NCBI RefSeq assembly: GCF_017562075.2
Contig: NC_054082.1
Span: forward strand, 47,601,347 to 47,665,346
Origin: Anopheles merus
Lineage: Eukaryota > Arthropoda > Insecta > Diptera > Culicidae
DNA: 64,000 bases
Direction of reading: 5' to 3'
Of the stretch, positions 11,882 through 21,526 are shown one piece after another. Position numbers and translations under genes: made by a program. The stretch's first letter is position 1. Every line of letters begins with the position of its first letter. The notes beneath the pieces are model-generated. The model made no database searches and had not been told where the DNA came from. It saw only the letters and a list, made by a program, of their open reading frames with translations.

Positions 11882-12312
11882 CACCGACAAACCGACGTGA
11901 CACTGGCTTTACCAAAGTGTCCCACACGAAAGTACTGTCATTTACCAGTGAGGCGATCACTTCTGTCAAAGTAAGCTCTGTTCACTGCTGCTTCGATGTA
12001 AACAACTTTTCTAAATACAAATTGCGAAGCAAGTGTGAGACAAAATTTTGTGAAAATTATTGGACAAAACACCTTAGAAAATCATTTTATAAGTTTCCAA
12101 ATCAATTCAAAAGATGTGAGAAGTACATCAAACAATACGCATTGGAATTTGCAAAGAAAAACAAAAAGTGGATTTAGCAGTTTCTTCTCTGTGTTAGTGT
12201 AGTAAGCAAATCATTAAAGAGATGGCGCTAGTGTTTAACGTATTTTCATTTGAAATAAGGAGACAACTTTTGAAGCTCATTTTGTTCGAAGTGTCACGTC
12301 GGTTTGTCGGTG
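11882..12312. mobile_element. 431-bp nonautonomous DNA transposon, P-element-like
   Basis: Perfect 23-bp terminal inverted repeats lie at 11882-11904 and 12290-12312, starting CACCGACAAACC and ending with its complement GGTTTGTCGGTG. The 7-bp sequence GAAATAA sits directly outside both ends (11875-11881 and 12313-12319) and reads as a target-site duplication. The termini are CA...TG. Inside is a decayed THAP-type zinc-finger sequence, the DNA-binding domain at the N-terminus of P-element transposases. The TIRs and duplication are seen directly. Assignment to the P superfamily is inferred from the THAP remnant and the 7-bp duplication, as P elements usually make 8-bp and sometimes 7-bp duplications. 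Most of a transposase gene is absent, so the copy would need a transposase from elsewhere. Confidence 0.72.
11980..12226 (+). pseudogene. Decayed THAP zinc-finger domain inside the P-like element
   Basis: The frame shows the THAP pattern C-x4-C (cysteines at about 12034 and 12049), then N, then a basic stretch and the hallmark SFYKFP, followed by an amphipathic segment and a tryptophan at 12169. An in-frame TAG at 12175-12177 interrupts the domain. Reading through it gives QFLLCVS, where an intact domain would have a cysteine followed two residues later by histidine (the second half of the zinc site). The cysteine is recognisable and the histidine is lost. No in-frame ATG precedes it within the element. 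This is consistent with a remnant of a transposase first exon; residual similarity by chance cannot be excluded. Confidence 0.55.
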
Positions 12313-12392
12313 GAAATAATGTCAACCATACAAAACCACACGCCAAACTTTTTTTTGTCTGAAAAATGTGTGAATATTAAAAAAAAAAATGA

Positions 12393-12522
12393 AATATTAA
12401 CGTTGTCAGTACCAATGCACGTAAATCCCTTTCCTCTTCTAATTACTGCACCTCCAATACAGAAACTATGAACAAGGATTGCACATAGTGAAACAGTAAC
12501 GAGCATGCTAATTACAAGTAAT
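12393..12522 (-). repeat. 130-bp inverted duplication, copy B
   Basis: This is the inverted partner of 11177-11306, with one mismatch in 130 bases. The same frame is open on the minus strand, with different flanking codons: upstream an A-rich, lysine-coding stretch, and downstream a T-run beginning at the repeat edge. Both sides have A/T homopolymers nearby (12371-12391 and about 12551-12561), as often seen beside inserted repeats. Confidence 0.9.
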
Positions 12523-12569
12523 CGTCGATTCGCCGAGGCTCTAAAAAGCTTTTTTTTTTGCTGAAGCAT

Positions 12570-15500
12570 ACGTATTTTGTAGTTTAGATCGATGTTTAAA
12601 ATTTATTTAAAGCACAAATGGTGAAATCTATCCATTTGATAATTACGTTCCACCGTATTGGACTCAACCCGCGAGACGTATTTTATTTCACTGACTGGCT
12701 AAAATTTCAACTTACTAGCTTCAAATCACGAAGAACAGGTCATTATTGATTGTTGTAAAATTTGTTTAAAAACACATAGAGTAAGATGATTAAATCAACT
12801 TTAAGTTTACTCTTCTCACTGTGCGATGGCTGTCAGTTTTCAATCGATTTTTGCCATCAACGCGGGGTATTAGTCCGCCAGATATGAGTGGTGTACTGCG
12901 TTTGAGCATTGGTGTTTGATGCTATAATTGACGAGCACCTCGCTCTGGTGCTTTGCTTGCCTCAAAATTATACGAACGTGCATTAGCAAAATGGTTTCCG
13001 CTAAAACATCTGCACTTCGCCATGATGCGGCAAAACTGCTGGTGTTGGAATTAATAACCTTCATTGATAACAATGTATGCTGCATGCTTCAGCAACATTA
13101 ATGGATAAGTAAGACACCAAACTACACACGCCGAACAGAGTATGGTTGGAGCCTCTCGCGCCATTCCCGCCATTCCCGCGCTCTCCTCGAGAACCAGTGC
13201 ACGCGGCTCGCATGTGTGTGACCTGTCGCAAAAGTGGGCCACCGATTTTCAGCTGCAAAGTGTAGTCCAAGGTAATTTATAACAGTACACATACATACAC
13301 ACACACGGTAACCCACCCTCGCTGGTGCAGGTTCGCTGTACGTGCCCGGACAGTGTTTCAACCGCTGCTGCTGCTATCGCTGTCGGAACAATTAATTCAT
13401 CAGCTCGTATGATTAAATGAACGTAAATTATATGAAGCCCGTGTGTGTGCGCACACAAACGTGCCTTCATCTCTCGACGCCCCTGGGTTACCCATTACCA
13501 CACCTTCCATCGCCCTCCAATTTCCACCGCATGATGGCAATTTTACCAACGCTGCCTTCTACACTGCGCACATTTTTCAAACGCACCAAGGGAAGCAGGG
13601 ATTAGGGGGAGGGACAATTTTCCATCTTTTTCCCTGCCATTTTCGACACCGTTGGCGAGAGCCGGTGAGGAATCCAAAAATCCGTCCGCTCGTCGTGCGC
13701 TGCTGGCAAAGAATGTGCAGTTTTCTGGTGTGTGCTACGACTGTGATTGCTTTAAATTGTAATAATTCATCGCACACACCATCACCGCTCGGTGCACGAT
13801 GTGAGCATTTTACCAAGGCACGTGGCCACTGCACTGCCATCATCTCACGGCAGCAGCAGCGTGCATTCGGTGCCAATTGAGGTGTCGCCTGTCGCTTTTC
13901 CACGTTGCACAGAGAGTGTGGCGCTTGAAGAGTGTAATTTTTGCCCGTACGTTACCCCCGCACAGACCAATGCCGAGAGTTTGAGGAATTAGATGTTGTG
14001 AAGTGTGAATGGCAACTGCGTTGCCGCACGCACGCAGAGAACATCCTGGAGTGATAGCTTTCGTGTGTTGTTTAAACTAACATAATTAAAGCAACGGCGA
14101 CAGTTGTCGAGGGATCGGTACCTAGAAATCATTCTTGAATGTTGTGCAGAATTTCTACTCAACCTTTGAATTGTGTTCATGAGGTTATTAAATCAAATAT
14201 ATACGATTACGTTCGAAATATGTTCATGGTTTATATTACATTTGCAGTTCATAAACAGACAATTTTATGTATTTATCTTTTTCCCTGTTTGCTATTGTTT
14301 GGAATTGTTCTTAACTTGTTGGATGAGAGATTATTGGCAATACACAAATAAATGATTTTATTATGGCCTTTTTACAAATATTCATATAATTCAATTTAAA
14401 TTTGGCTATCAATTTTGGCAATCAAATTGTGCCCCATACCAGAGGTTGTTTAAGACTAGTCCGGGAAATGAGATTATCCGGTTCTCTTCAACATTTTGCA
14501 ATTTAACTTGAATGGATTTAAAAGAGCAGAGCGAATATTTTCAATCCACTACTTCATTGCAAAATCTGGATTTTTGTATAATATCTGATCGCATCAAGCT
14601 AAATACATAAATGAGTAGTTAATGAAAATGTATTTTCATCTCTGTATATGTATATGTTGGTTTTAAGCACGAGATACTAAACAATAATTTGAATAGTACG
14701 TTCGTTAAGTTCTTATCTGCTTCAACAGCCCCTGGCCATTTGAAGCATTGTTTGCTTATAATTTTATGCAAACTAATGTAACTTCATTTCAGCCCGATTG
14801 TTGCAGTGACGTACGACGCCACTTGAAGGTAATACATTGCACTCGGCGTACGGTTTTGCTGCCGTTTGCTCCTATTATACATCAATTTGATCTCATTTCT
14901 ACGCATTGCCGGCTGATTGCGAGAAAACACTCTAACGCGCACCCCATGGCACGGTTCAGCTATGAAATCTTGAAAGTCGCGCTGTTGTGTGCACATGTTG
15001 TTTGTGTCAGCGAGAGCAACAGTAAATATGTAATTATGCTGTTAGCAGTCGCTTGCCTTTCGAGTCGCTTGCAGGCCCCTAGCGTACGCCTGCTAAGTCG
15101 TGTTTCCCTTACCAGCCTTGCCTCGTGGAATGTGTCATTATGAGCTGCGATTGCCTACATCTTTCAATCGCGTTTGTCCACGAAGTTATGGGGAGTAGAA
15201 GACGCGCTGCATTGATGGCGATGACATTGTGGACGAGAACAGATAAATACGACAGATAAATAGATCAAATCAGATGCAAACACTATGGTCCGGTCTGTAT
15301 GGGCCGTCGAGTACACAGTTGCATCTACGGTTGTGTTGTGTTGCCTCTATCGCCTTGTATGTTCTCTTCCATGTCTGGAAAAATCCTTTCCGCATACAGC
15401 CACCGAAAGAGTGTCGTTATCTTGTGCGTTCTACTGTACGGGACAAAGGCAGCAAACATTTTAGCTACTTGGCCCTTGACCGAGTGTGGCGGCAGTGTGG

Positions 15501-16451
15501 TGCTGTAGGCAACCATTCGTCCAAATTGGCTGCTAACAATCACTATCACGTGCCCATGATGCTGATGATGCATGCATTGCCTGTCCGCTACCTGGATGGC
15601 AACTTATCGTGTTGTTACCGTTCGTGTTACTCCGGCGATGGAGCATAAAAATTCCAAATCATGTTAACGATGACAAAACGCTTTTGAGGAAGGATTTTCT
15701 CACGAAACGACATGCAACGGCACAAGCCAGTCCCTCGTCCCGCTCAATCTATGCCTGTTGGATGGAGTGGTCCAACTGGTGAGAAATATTACCACCCCCT
15801 CTGCTAAGCCCCACCTGAATAACTCGCCGGAAGCGAAGAGGCTTTCCACTGCATTCCTGAATGAAATAATAAATTATTACTCCGATAAGAAGTACTCACA
15901 CCAACACCACCACCCACAGGCCGACGACCACTCCTCCGAATGCAATTGCAGTAGAATTTGCATACAACGAACGGAACACTCACAGGTTGTTATACAGCAC
16001 AAGTGCGCTAGTAAACGCTTCACAATTTCTGCAAATTATATAGCGCTGGACAAACGGAAAGCCTAGGACGGAAGTGTCGGAAGCCTACGAACACTGCCCC
16101 GCACACACCACAGCAAGGGAGAGAAAACCAATTTTATCGCAGATAACGGAGTGCATAAATTAGAAAACTTTCAACAAAAGTTGCACGGCACACAACTATG
16201 TCTTGGAGCGAGTTAGACCACCCTCTTCTCGTATCATACCAACCTCATTGCCACACAGCGCGCTGAACAACGACTATTGATAAAAGCAAGTTAAACTTTT
16301 CGCCAAAGACCATTTCTCACATTGTTTCTGGCTGCGTTTGGAAAGAAAATATATGGCTGCAGCGAGGAAATATACAGTGGGCGTGATACAAATCCTGCAA
16401 ACTGAATTTCAAAAACAATCACAGTGGTGTGTCTGTATGACACGGGGTGAG
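12570..16451. other. Intergenic, no gene recognised
   Basis: No protein gene or additional RNA gene was recognised. The stretch is AT-rich at 12570-12850 and 14140-14750 and richer in GC elsewhere. Short CA/GT and CAG/CTG repeats are scattered (for example near 13290-13310 and 13850). The open frames are short, overlapping and without domains. Confidence 0.5.
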
Positions 16452-16457
16452 AAAAAA
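16452..16457 (-). terminator. RNA polymerase III terminator of tRNA-Lys
   Basis: Six consecutive A on the plus strand are a T6 run on the minus strand, 9 bases after the tRNA 3' end, the usual position for a Pol III terminator. Confidence 0.85.
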
Positions 16458-16466
16458 GAAGTCAAG

Positions 16467-16539
16467 CGCCCAACGTGGGGCTCGAACCCACGACCCTGAG
16501 ATTAAGAGTCTCATGCTCTACCGACTGAGCTAGCCGGGC
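16467..16539 (-). tRNA. tRNA-Lys (anticodon CTT)
   Basis: The 73-base minus-strand sequence folds as a complete cloverleaf. The seven-pair acceptor stem pairs GCCCGGC with GTTGGGC, including two G-U pairs. It has a D-arm with TAGCTCAGTCGGTAGAGC (internal A box), a CTT anticodon in the loop CTCTTAA, and a T-arm with GGTTCGAGCC (B box). The discriminator base is G. There is no intron and CCA is not encoded. The sequence appears intact and decodes AAG. From memory it matches the highly conserved animal tRNA-Lys(CTT). A Pol III terminator follows closely. Confidence 0.98.
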
Positions 16540-17190
16540 TGTTGGCGAAGGGGTGCTAAATAGCATATAAATACTTAGCCACGCCCCAAACGCTGCTCAA
16601 ACAATACGAAGACCTTATTCTGAACCGGGGAAAAAGTCAAGTTAGAAATTTGGTTGCAATTCTTATTTGGAATTTAATAAGTAAGCAATATCGAAATGCA
16701 ATTTCATCTAATATTGTACATATAACTTTGCCCGAACATACATCTGCGTGTAATAGATCATTCTTACCCCTTTTGAAATCGTGCATGCAAACGCGTTTTC
16801 GATCGGGACAACGTTTCTGGTCGGTATGGAATAAGCCCTAACGCGCGTTCGTGTAACTGGCTGCAAAAACTGCCGCGAAGGAGGGGGCAAGCAAAAACCT
16901 TGAACTTGCTTTTGACCATCAACGCACACGAGTCAGCTGACGACGGGCACCCATTCGTCGAAGGTGAATGGATTACGCGTCGTCGCGGTCTTGCGCTTCT
17001 CCCGGGACCGGTCGGCGTTGGCCTACTTTAAGTTTATTGATTTTTCATCTCCGCTTCCAGTGTGCATGGCAGTAGCATGGTCGGTCGCGCCACGTATGAA
17101 CCTCTCTTTCCGCGTATGCTGCTCTCTATCATGCCAAACCGTTCCTCGCACCCTCAGTTGCTATTTTGATTCTTTTTTTTTATTTTGTTT
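16540..17190. other. Spacer and probable promoter/5' UTR intron of the Mpv17-like gene
   Basis: This region separates the tRNA from the Mpv17-like coding exon. A pyrimidine-rich tract at about 17170-17193 ending TTTGTTTCAG is a good 3' splice site, which implies an intron in the 5' untranslated region. The first non-coding exon and the transcription start could not be located. Confidence 0.45.
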
Positions 17191-17244
17191 CAGTAACTGT
17201 CTGCTACCGCCGCTCCAACACTAGTCGACCCACACACCCTCACC

Positions 17245-17799
17245 ATGTGGTGGAAATTCATCGTCGAGGTTACGAATGAGTACAAGATCCTGCGGGGCAT
17301 GATATCGTACTCGGCGCTCTGGCCGATCGGGTGCCTTATTCAGCAGACGTTCGAGGGCAAGCGGTTGAAGAACTACGACTGGGAGCGATGCTTACGCTAC
17401 AGCCTATACGGTACGTTCGTGTCCGCGCCGATGCTCTACTGCTGGATGCGATGCGCCAACATAATGTGGCCCCGGACGGACTTTCGGTCGTCGTTGGCGA
17501 AAGCGTTCACCGAGCAGGCTGCATACGACCCGTTCGCCATCGTGCTGTTCTTCTACGGCATGAGCATCCTGGAGCGCCGGTCGCAGCAACAAGCTGGTGA
17601 CGAGGTACGGGACAAGTTCTGGGACACCTACAAGGTCGGGTTCTTCTACTGGCCGATGGTGCAGACGGTAAACTTTTCGCTGGTCAAACCCAAGAACCAG
17701 ATCGTCGTGGCCGGGTTCTTCAGTCTCATCTGGACAACGTTTCTGGCGTACGTAAAGACGAGCAAAAAGCAGACCCCCGAGTTGACAGCAGCGATGTAG
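17245..17799 (+). CDS. Mpv17/PMP22-family membrane protein (Mpv17-like)
   Basis: A single coding exon of 184 codons, the usual length for this family (about 175-200). The protein has four probable membrane segments, near residues 17-35, 52-70, 93-112 and 150-170. The family signature lies in the C-terminal half: FWDTYKVGFFYWPMVQTVNF, with WP, Q and NF in the expected spacing, followed by a hydrophobic helix and a lysine-rich tail. Family members are channel-like inner mitochondrial or peroxisomal membrane proteins linked to mitochondrial DNA maintenance; substrate and exact organelle cannot be read from sequence. A splice acceptor at 17193 and the CACC before the ATG support the start. The usual VPxxxR after the signature is altered to VKPKNQ, so it is probably an Mpv17-like paralogue rather than Mpv17 itself. 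Confidence 0.92.
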   Translation: MWWKFIVEVTNEYKILRGMISYSALWPIGCLIQQTFEGKRLKNYDWERCLRYSLYGTFVSAPMLYCWMRCANIMWPRTDFRSSLAKAFTEQAAYDPFAIVLFFYGMSILERRSQQQAGDEVRDKFWDTYKVGFFYWPMVQTVNFSLVKPKNQIVVAGFFSLIWTTFLAYVKTSKKQTPELTAAM

Positions 17800-17915
17800 A
17801 ACTGTAAAAATTCTTTCGACTTTTCCGATTGGTTACAACAGTGGTAGACTGATTTAGGTTGTTGCAATGTATCTCTAAAGAGCTACTGTAAAGTGTATCC
17901 CTCGACGATGGTGCT

Positions 17916-17921
17916 AATAAA
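17916..17921 (+). promoter_or_regulatory. Poly(A) signal of the Mpv17-like gene
   Basis: AATAAA lies 117 bases after the stop codon. It falls in the 195-base gap before the convergent small gene, so the two 3' UTRs probably abut or overlap. Confidence 0.7.
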
Positions 17922-17994
17922 TATATAGTTTATATTTATGTACTATCTTCCAGCATTTTACTTTTTATCCCTAAGGCTTTCAGTTTATGCACAG

Positions 17995-18410
17995 CTATAA
18001 TGTTTGATCCGGCGCTACTGCTTTGTCGATGTGGTGCAAAAGTCTTCTTTCCGGATTAGCAGCAGTTACCTGTTCGGCCAACCCATCCAGCAAGGCAGGA
18101 ATTACGTGTTCCCCGATAGAAATCAAAAGATCGGCAATTTTCTCCACACGTTGAATGTCGCTGATCACTGGAATAGCTGACCGCGTATCCTCTCCCGAAG
18201 CGGACAGCTCTACTTCGATGCCATCTGTCACCGTATCACGAACTGGACGAGACAGCTAAGATAGTACACAAAACATTAAATACAGATATCATTTTCTATA
18301 ATAGTCACACCAGTAACAAGACTCCCTACACTTCGTCCTGCTGTTGCGTTGAGCAAAAGCGCACAGATGAGCAATGTAGCCGAACCAATCCAACAGCGCA
18401 GATGAAACAT
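17995..18410 (-). CDS. Small putative secreted protein, two exons
   Basis: The proposed model has exon 1 at 18410-18330 (27 codons) and exon 2 at 18255-17995 (87 codons with stop), joined across a 74-base intron (18329-18256) with donor GTAGGG and acceptor TATCTTAG. The predicted protein is 113 residues. Residues 1-25 form a textbook signal peptide: MFHLRC, then a hydrophobic core (SATLLICALLL) and a small-residue cleavage region (NATAG). The mature part is about 88 residues, acidic to neutral, with no cysteine; its middle (IADLLISIGEHVIPALLDGL) looks like an amphipathic helix. I recognise no family. A TATA box sits 58 bases upstream of the ATG. It is convergent with the Mpv17-like gene. The donor is weaker than consensus, and another donor would change a few residues. 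No AATAAA was seen downstream. Confidence 0.6.
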
Positions 18411-18467
18411 GTTGAACTTCTATTGCTATTCCTTGGCAATGGAAAAACTTTCCATCAAAAAATCAGG

Positions 18468-18475
18468 CTTTTATA
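18468..18475 (-). promoter_or_regulatory. TATA box of the small secreted-protein gene
   Basis: On the minus strand the sequence reads TATAAAAG, 58 bases before the proposed ATG at 18410. This implies a transcription start about 30 bases downstream and a 5' leader of roughly 30 bases. It is a near-perfect core element, typical of regulated, tissue-specific insect genes. Confidence 0.65.
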
Positions 18476-18880
18476 CTAACAACGATCAGGTAAAACAGAT
18501 TTGGTCAACTTATGTGCATGCGATGGTTGTGCATCTAATTTGTCGCATGATAAGCTTTTAGCTGCAATTGCAGGCCATTTTAATGAGTAAATAGAAGTGG
18601 AATTATACAATAGGGCTGTTTTCTCGATTACATTACAAGGTTCGAGGTTTTTCAAATTTTGCTCGTGGTGAGAAAAAGTACAAAGAATGTTTGATCTGTA
18701 ATCAAAGCAAACAAAATTTGAACACGTGCCGGTTTCCATCGGCTGCCATCTGTTATATGAACCAAAGATTAGTTTCGTTGTGTGACAAGTGAGGTCGCTT
18801 TTTCTTCACTCGTTTAAATAATATGCGCAACAGATGGCGCTTGCAGTACCATGTACGATACTATGGGCAGGTGATCTTAC
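18476..18880. other. Upstream region of the small secreted-protein gene
   Basis: This is the 5' flank of the minus-strand gene, extending to a MITE boundary. No coding region was seen. Regulatory sites presumably lie here but none could be named with confidence. Confidence 0.35.
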
Positions 18881-18886
18881 CTTAAG

Positions 18887-19175
18887 GCCCGTGGCAGCGC
18901 TCATCCGATGCGATTTTATCGGACGAAATTTATATGGGATTTGACAGATAACGTCGGACGTGCGATTTCGTCGTACGACGGAATCAAAAATTTTTGATTC
19001 CGTCGGATCGTCGCATCCGATTTTATCTGTCAATGTAATCATGCAGGTTATGTAGGAACAATATGAAATTATTTTTTATAATGGTTAAACCATTCAAATT
19101 TTCGCAATATGAGCCGAAATAGCGTTTGACAGAAGCGTCCGATAAAATCGCATCGGATAAGCGTTGCCACCGCCC
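18887..19175 (+). mobile_element. 289-bp MITE-like element, copy 1
   Basis: Terminal inverted repeats of about 40 bases share the core ATCCGATGCGATTTTATCGG. TAAG(G) immediately outside each end (18883-18887 and 19176-19180) may be a 4-5 bp target-site duplication. The interior has further inverted segments around GATTCCGTCGGATCG and no coding capacity. A full-length relative lies inverted at 60562-60849, with the same motif order and almost the same length. I could not name the family. Confidence 0.8.
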
Positions 19176-19638
19176 TAAGGTCAAAATGAACTAAATTCTT
19201 TAAAATTTATTTTATCAATTAGATTAAATAAAATTTGAATTATATGAATTTGAATTTGAATTGAAACATCTATTTCAATAAATATGATTCTTTATTCTGT
19301 TGAAAAAAGGCTGAAAATTTATACATAATGGCAAAATTCCATTTTGTAAGAGATAATGCAAGGAATTCGATAAATTTAGGCCACTAAAGGACAAATCTAT
19401 TAAACAAAAAAGGCATGTTGAATGTACAGTTCACGCTCGGTAATTCGCACTACACTGTGTGCAGATTATAGAATAACATTTTGATGTGTTTTTTTTACTT
19501 TTTGGTTTTGTTTCAGCCCAAGAGTTAATTATAATACATCATTCATTTTAGGTATGATATATTAAAGTGGTAAAATATTTCACAAAATAAATAAATAAAT
19601 AAATAAATGCTGTATAAGCTTACTTTGTAAAACACCAA
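19176..19638. other. AT-rich spacer with (AAAT)n
   Basis: This AT-rich stretch between two MITE-like elements includes an AAAT tetranucleotide run at 19585-19608 and no coding signal. Confidence 0.45.
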
Positions 19639-19885
19639 CAATTATCCGCAGTACGCGATACTCGATATACGCGAATTCGCAGTACGCGATAAAAAAGGTA
19701 TCTCTTGCACAAATTGAATGCAAAATGCATTAAGAACATCAAGATCAAGCATTAAGAAATTCAAAAAGAGCATAAAATATTACAAAGAATTAAAATATTT
19801 ACAAAAACCCATGGAGCTGTCAAATTTAGAGGTATCGCGTACTGCGAATTCGCGTATATCGAGTATCGCGTACTGCGGATAATTG
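19639..19885. mobile_element. 247-bp element with perfect 53-bp terminal inverted repeats
   Basis: Positions 19639-19691 are the exact reverse complement of 19833-19885, 53 of 53 bases. Each arm holds two copies of a CGCAGTACGCGATA-like submotif. A third, diverged copy with the same spacing follows outside the right arm, up to about 19918. The 141-base interior is AT-rich and non-coding. Perfect arms in a non-coding setting suggest recent insertion or gene conversion. I found no clear target-site duplication and do not recognise the family. Confidence 0.85.
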
Positions 19886-19918
19886 CTGTATATCGAGAAT
19901 CACGTACTGCGGACAATT

Positions 19919-20440
19919 TTTTCTTAGGCCCTTAGCGTAACAAAAAAGTTTGACAACCGAAAAATAACGCTTTGTGTTGTAAACAAAAAAAAGTTTTTTA
20001 TCTTCATTTTTAATGAAGGTAATAAGAGTACTTGAGTTTATTTTGTGTTAAATTGTTATTTTGCACTGCAGAAGCATACTTTCGCTTGCCGATGGGTGGA
20101 TCAAAATTGGTCAACCGAAAAAAAGGAGCGTTACAATGTATTCTATTTCATCTGTAATTTTCTTTCGCTGCGGTGGTTTTTCGGAGTGTCTGGCAGCGGC
20201 CTAGCTGTTGACACAAAGGTTAAACATTTTGTTGTTTTGGAACGTATATTTTGTTGTTTGGGTATGCCGAACAAAATGTCATTTGCTAAACATAAACAAA
20301 CCGCAGTTTTTGCCGGGCACAAAAACTACCACAGCAATAAAGTAGGTATACACACCGGTATGCCACCCTTAGGTGAAAAGCAGTTGTTCAATCGGTTTAT
20401 CAAATGTTTTAGTTTTAGGTACCCTTTGTCAGATTCCAAA
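19919..20440. other. Upstream region and probable 5' UTR of the UXT gene
   Basis: The reading frame of UXT is open upstream for 132 codons before the ATG at 20441, back to about 20045. The extra sequence has no recognised domain and includes several in-frame ATG codons. I treat it as 5' UTR/promoter, possibly with an alternative N-terminus. A TTTTAGTTTTAG sequence near 20408-20418 could be a splice acceptor. Confidence 0.4.
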
Positions 20441-20884
20441 ATGGTCACACAGCGTATGTCGACGGAGGACGTGGAAGCGTTCGTCCACGAGCATTTGAAG
20501 GAGGATTTAAGGATGTACGAAACGCAATTGAAGCTGATCAACGCGGAAATTATGGAGTATGTGCAGTTGAAGAATATGATCGAAACAATATTGGGGCAGG
20601 AGCGACGCGAAGAGTTCAAGACGCAGGTCAACATCGGTGGGAACATGTTCATGAAGGCAGGTGCTGACAGCGTCGAACACATACTGGTGGACGTTGGACT
20701 AAAGGTTTTTGTAGAGTTTACGATTGAAGAAGCTTCACGGTATGTGGACGTGAAAATCAAAGTGTTAACCAAACAGGCGGACACGATTCGCGACAAAAGC
20801 ATCGAAACGAGAGCCAATATTAAGCTCGCCTTGCTTGTGATAGGCGACTCACAGCGACTTCACACGATACACGACAATCGGTGA
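20441..20884 (+). CDS. UXT: UXT-like prefoldin alpha-family protein
   Basis: A single exon of 147 codons, close to the usual 150-160 for UXT. The prefoldin alpha layout is visible: an N-terminal coiled-coil helix (about residues 10-55), a central beta-hairpin block with VNIGGNMFMKA (about 66-76) and VGLKVFVEFTIEEA (about 86-99), then a second coiled-coil helix to about residue 135. The beta block and EFTIEEA..YVD signature are typical of UXT rather than prefoldin 3 or 5. UXT works in prefoldin-like chaperone and R2TP-associated complexes and has reported roles in transcription-factor regulation. The ATG has a strong context (AAAATGG); an in-frame ATG 15 bases later is an alternative. The gene ends 36 bases before two overlapping AATAAA signals. 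Confidence 0.9.
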   Translation: MVTQRMSTEDVEAFVHEHLKEDLRMYETQLKLINAEIMEYVQLKNMIETILGQERREEFKTQVNIGGNMFMKAGADSVEHILVDVGLKVFVEFTIEEASRYVDVKIKVLTKQADTIRDKSIETRANIKLALLVIGDSQRLHTIHDNR

Positions 20885-20914
20885 GGTTTATTAAACGGTA
20901 AAATAAGCTGAAAG

Positions 20915-20920
20915 AATAAA
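20915..20920 (+). promoter_or_regulatory. Poly(A) signal of the UXT gene
   Basis: Overlapping AATAAATAAA begins 31 bases after the UXT stop codon. The UXT 3' UTR is therefore very short and leaves about 600 bases to the SARA start. Confidence 0.7.
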
Positions 20921-21526
20921 TAAACAATTTACAGTTAACTAATTATCTCACGATTCAGTTTAATTGCGCAAGAAGAGCTTCAAATGGAATCGTTTCAACA
21001 CAAGGAACGATTTTTGTTTGCGTTGATCGCTGCACATTGGCTGTCATCCTGTGAAGGTCATTAAGATGTCAGATCGGTCCGAATGACATCACCTTCCCTT
21101 GAAGTCATCTGACAGATGATAAACAGGTTGTAAGCAAAAGGAAAATTATGTCTAGACATAGTTCGGCGTAATAATAGTTTTCTGTGGAAGATTTAGGTAA
21201 TTATCGCGCTTAACATGTGTGCAAATTGTAGCGAAACCCTTTAGCTTTGTTCCCTGACTCTGTTTCACTATCGAAAAAACAGTCCAAGCCATTGCAACAG
21301 TCGCAACATGATGCTGATGGTAGCAATGTCCTCGCTGTTTTATTGGCATTAGCTGTTACATGTTTTCTTTGCTTCCAGTTCGCAAAGTGAAAAATCTGCG
21401 TGAAAATCTCTTCCTATGAAAGCGGTACCGTGCTAGTTGCGGTAAGGATTGGCAACCGGGTGTCCTTGATCGACCACTTAGAGGGCGGTTCCGATTGTGC
21501 ACATCGGAAGCAAACCCCGCCACACA
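20921..21526. other. Intergenic/promoter region and 5' UTR of SARA
   Basis: About 600 bases between the UXT poly(A) signal and the SARA start codon must contain the SARA promoter and leader. No TATA box at a convincing distance and no RNA gene were recognised. Confidence 0.45.
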
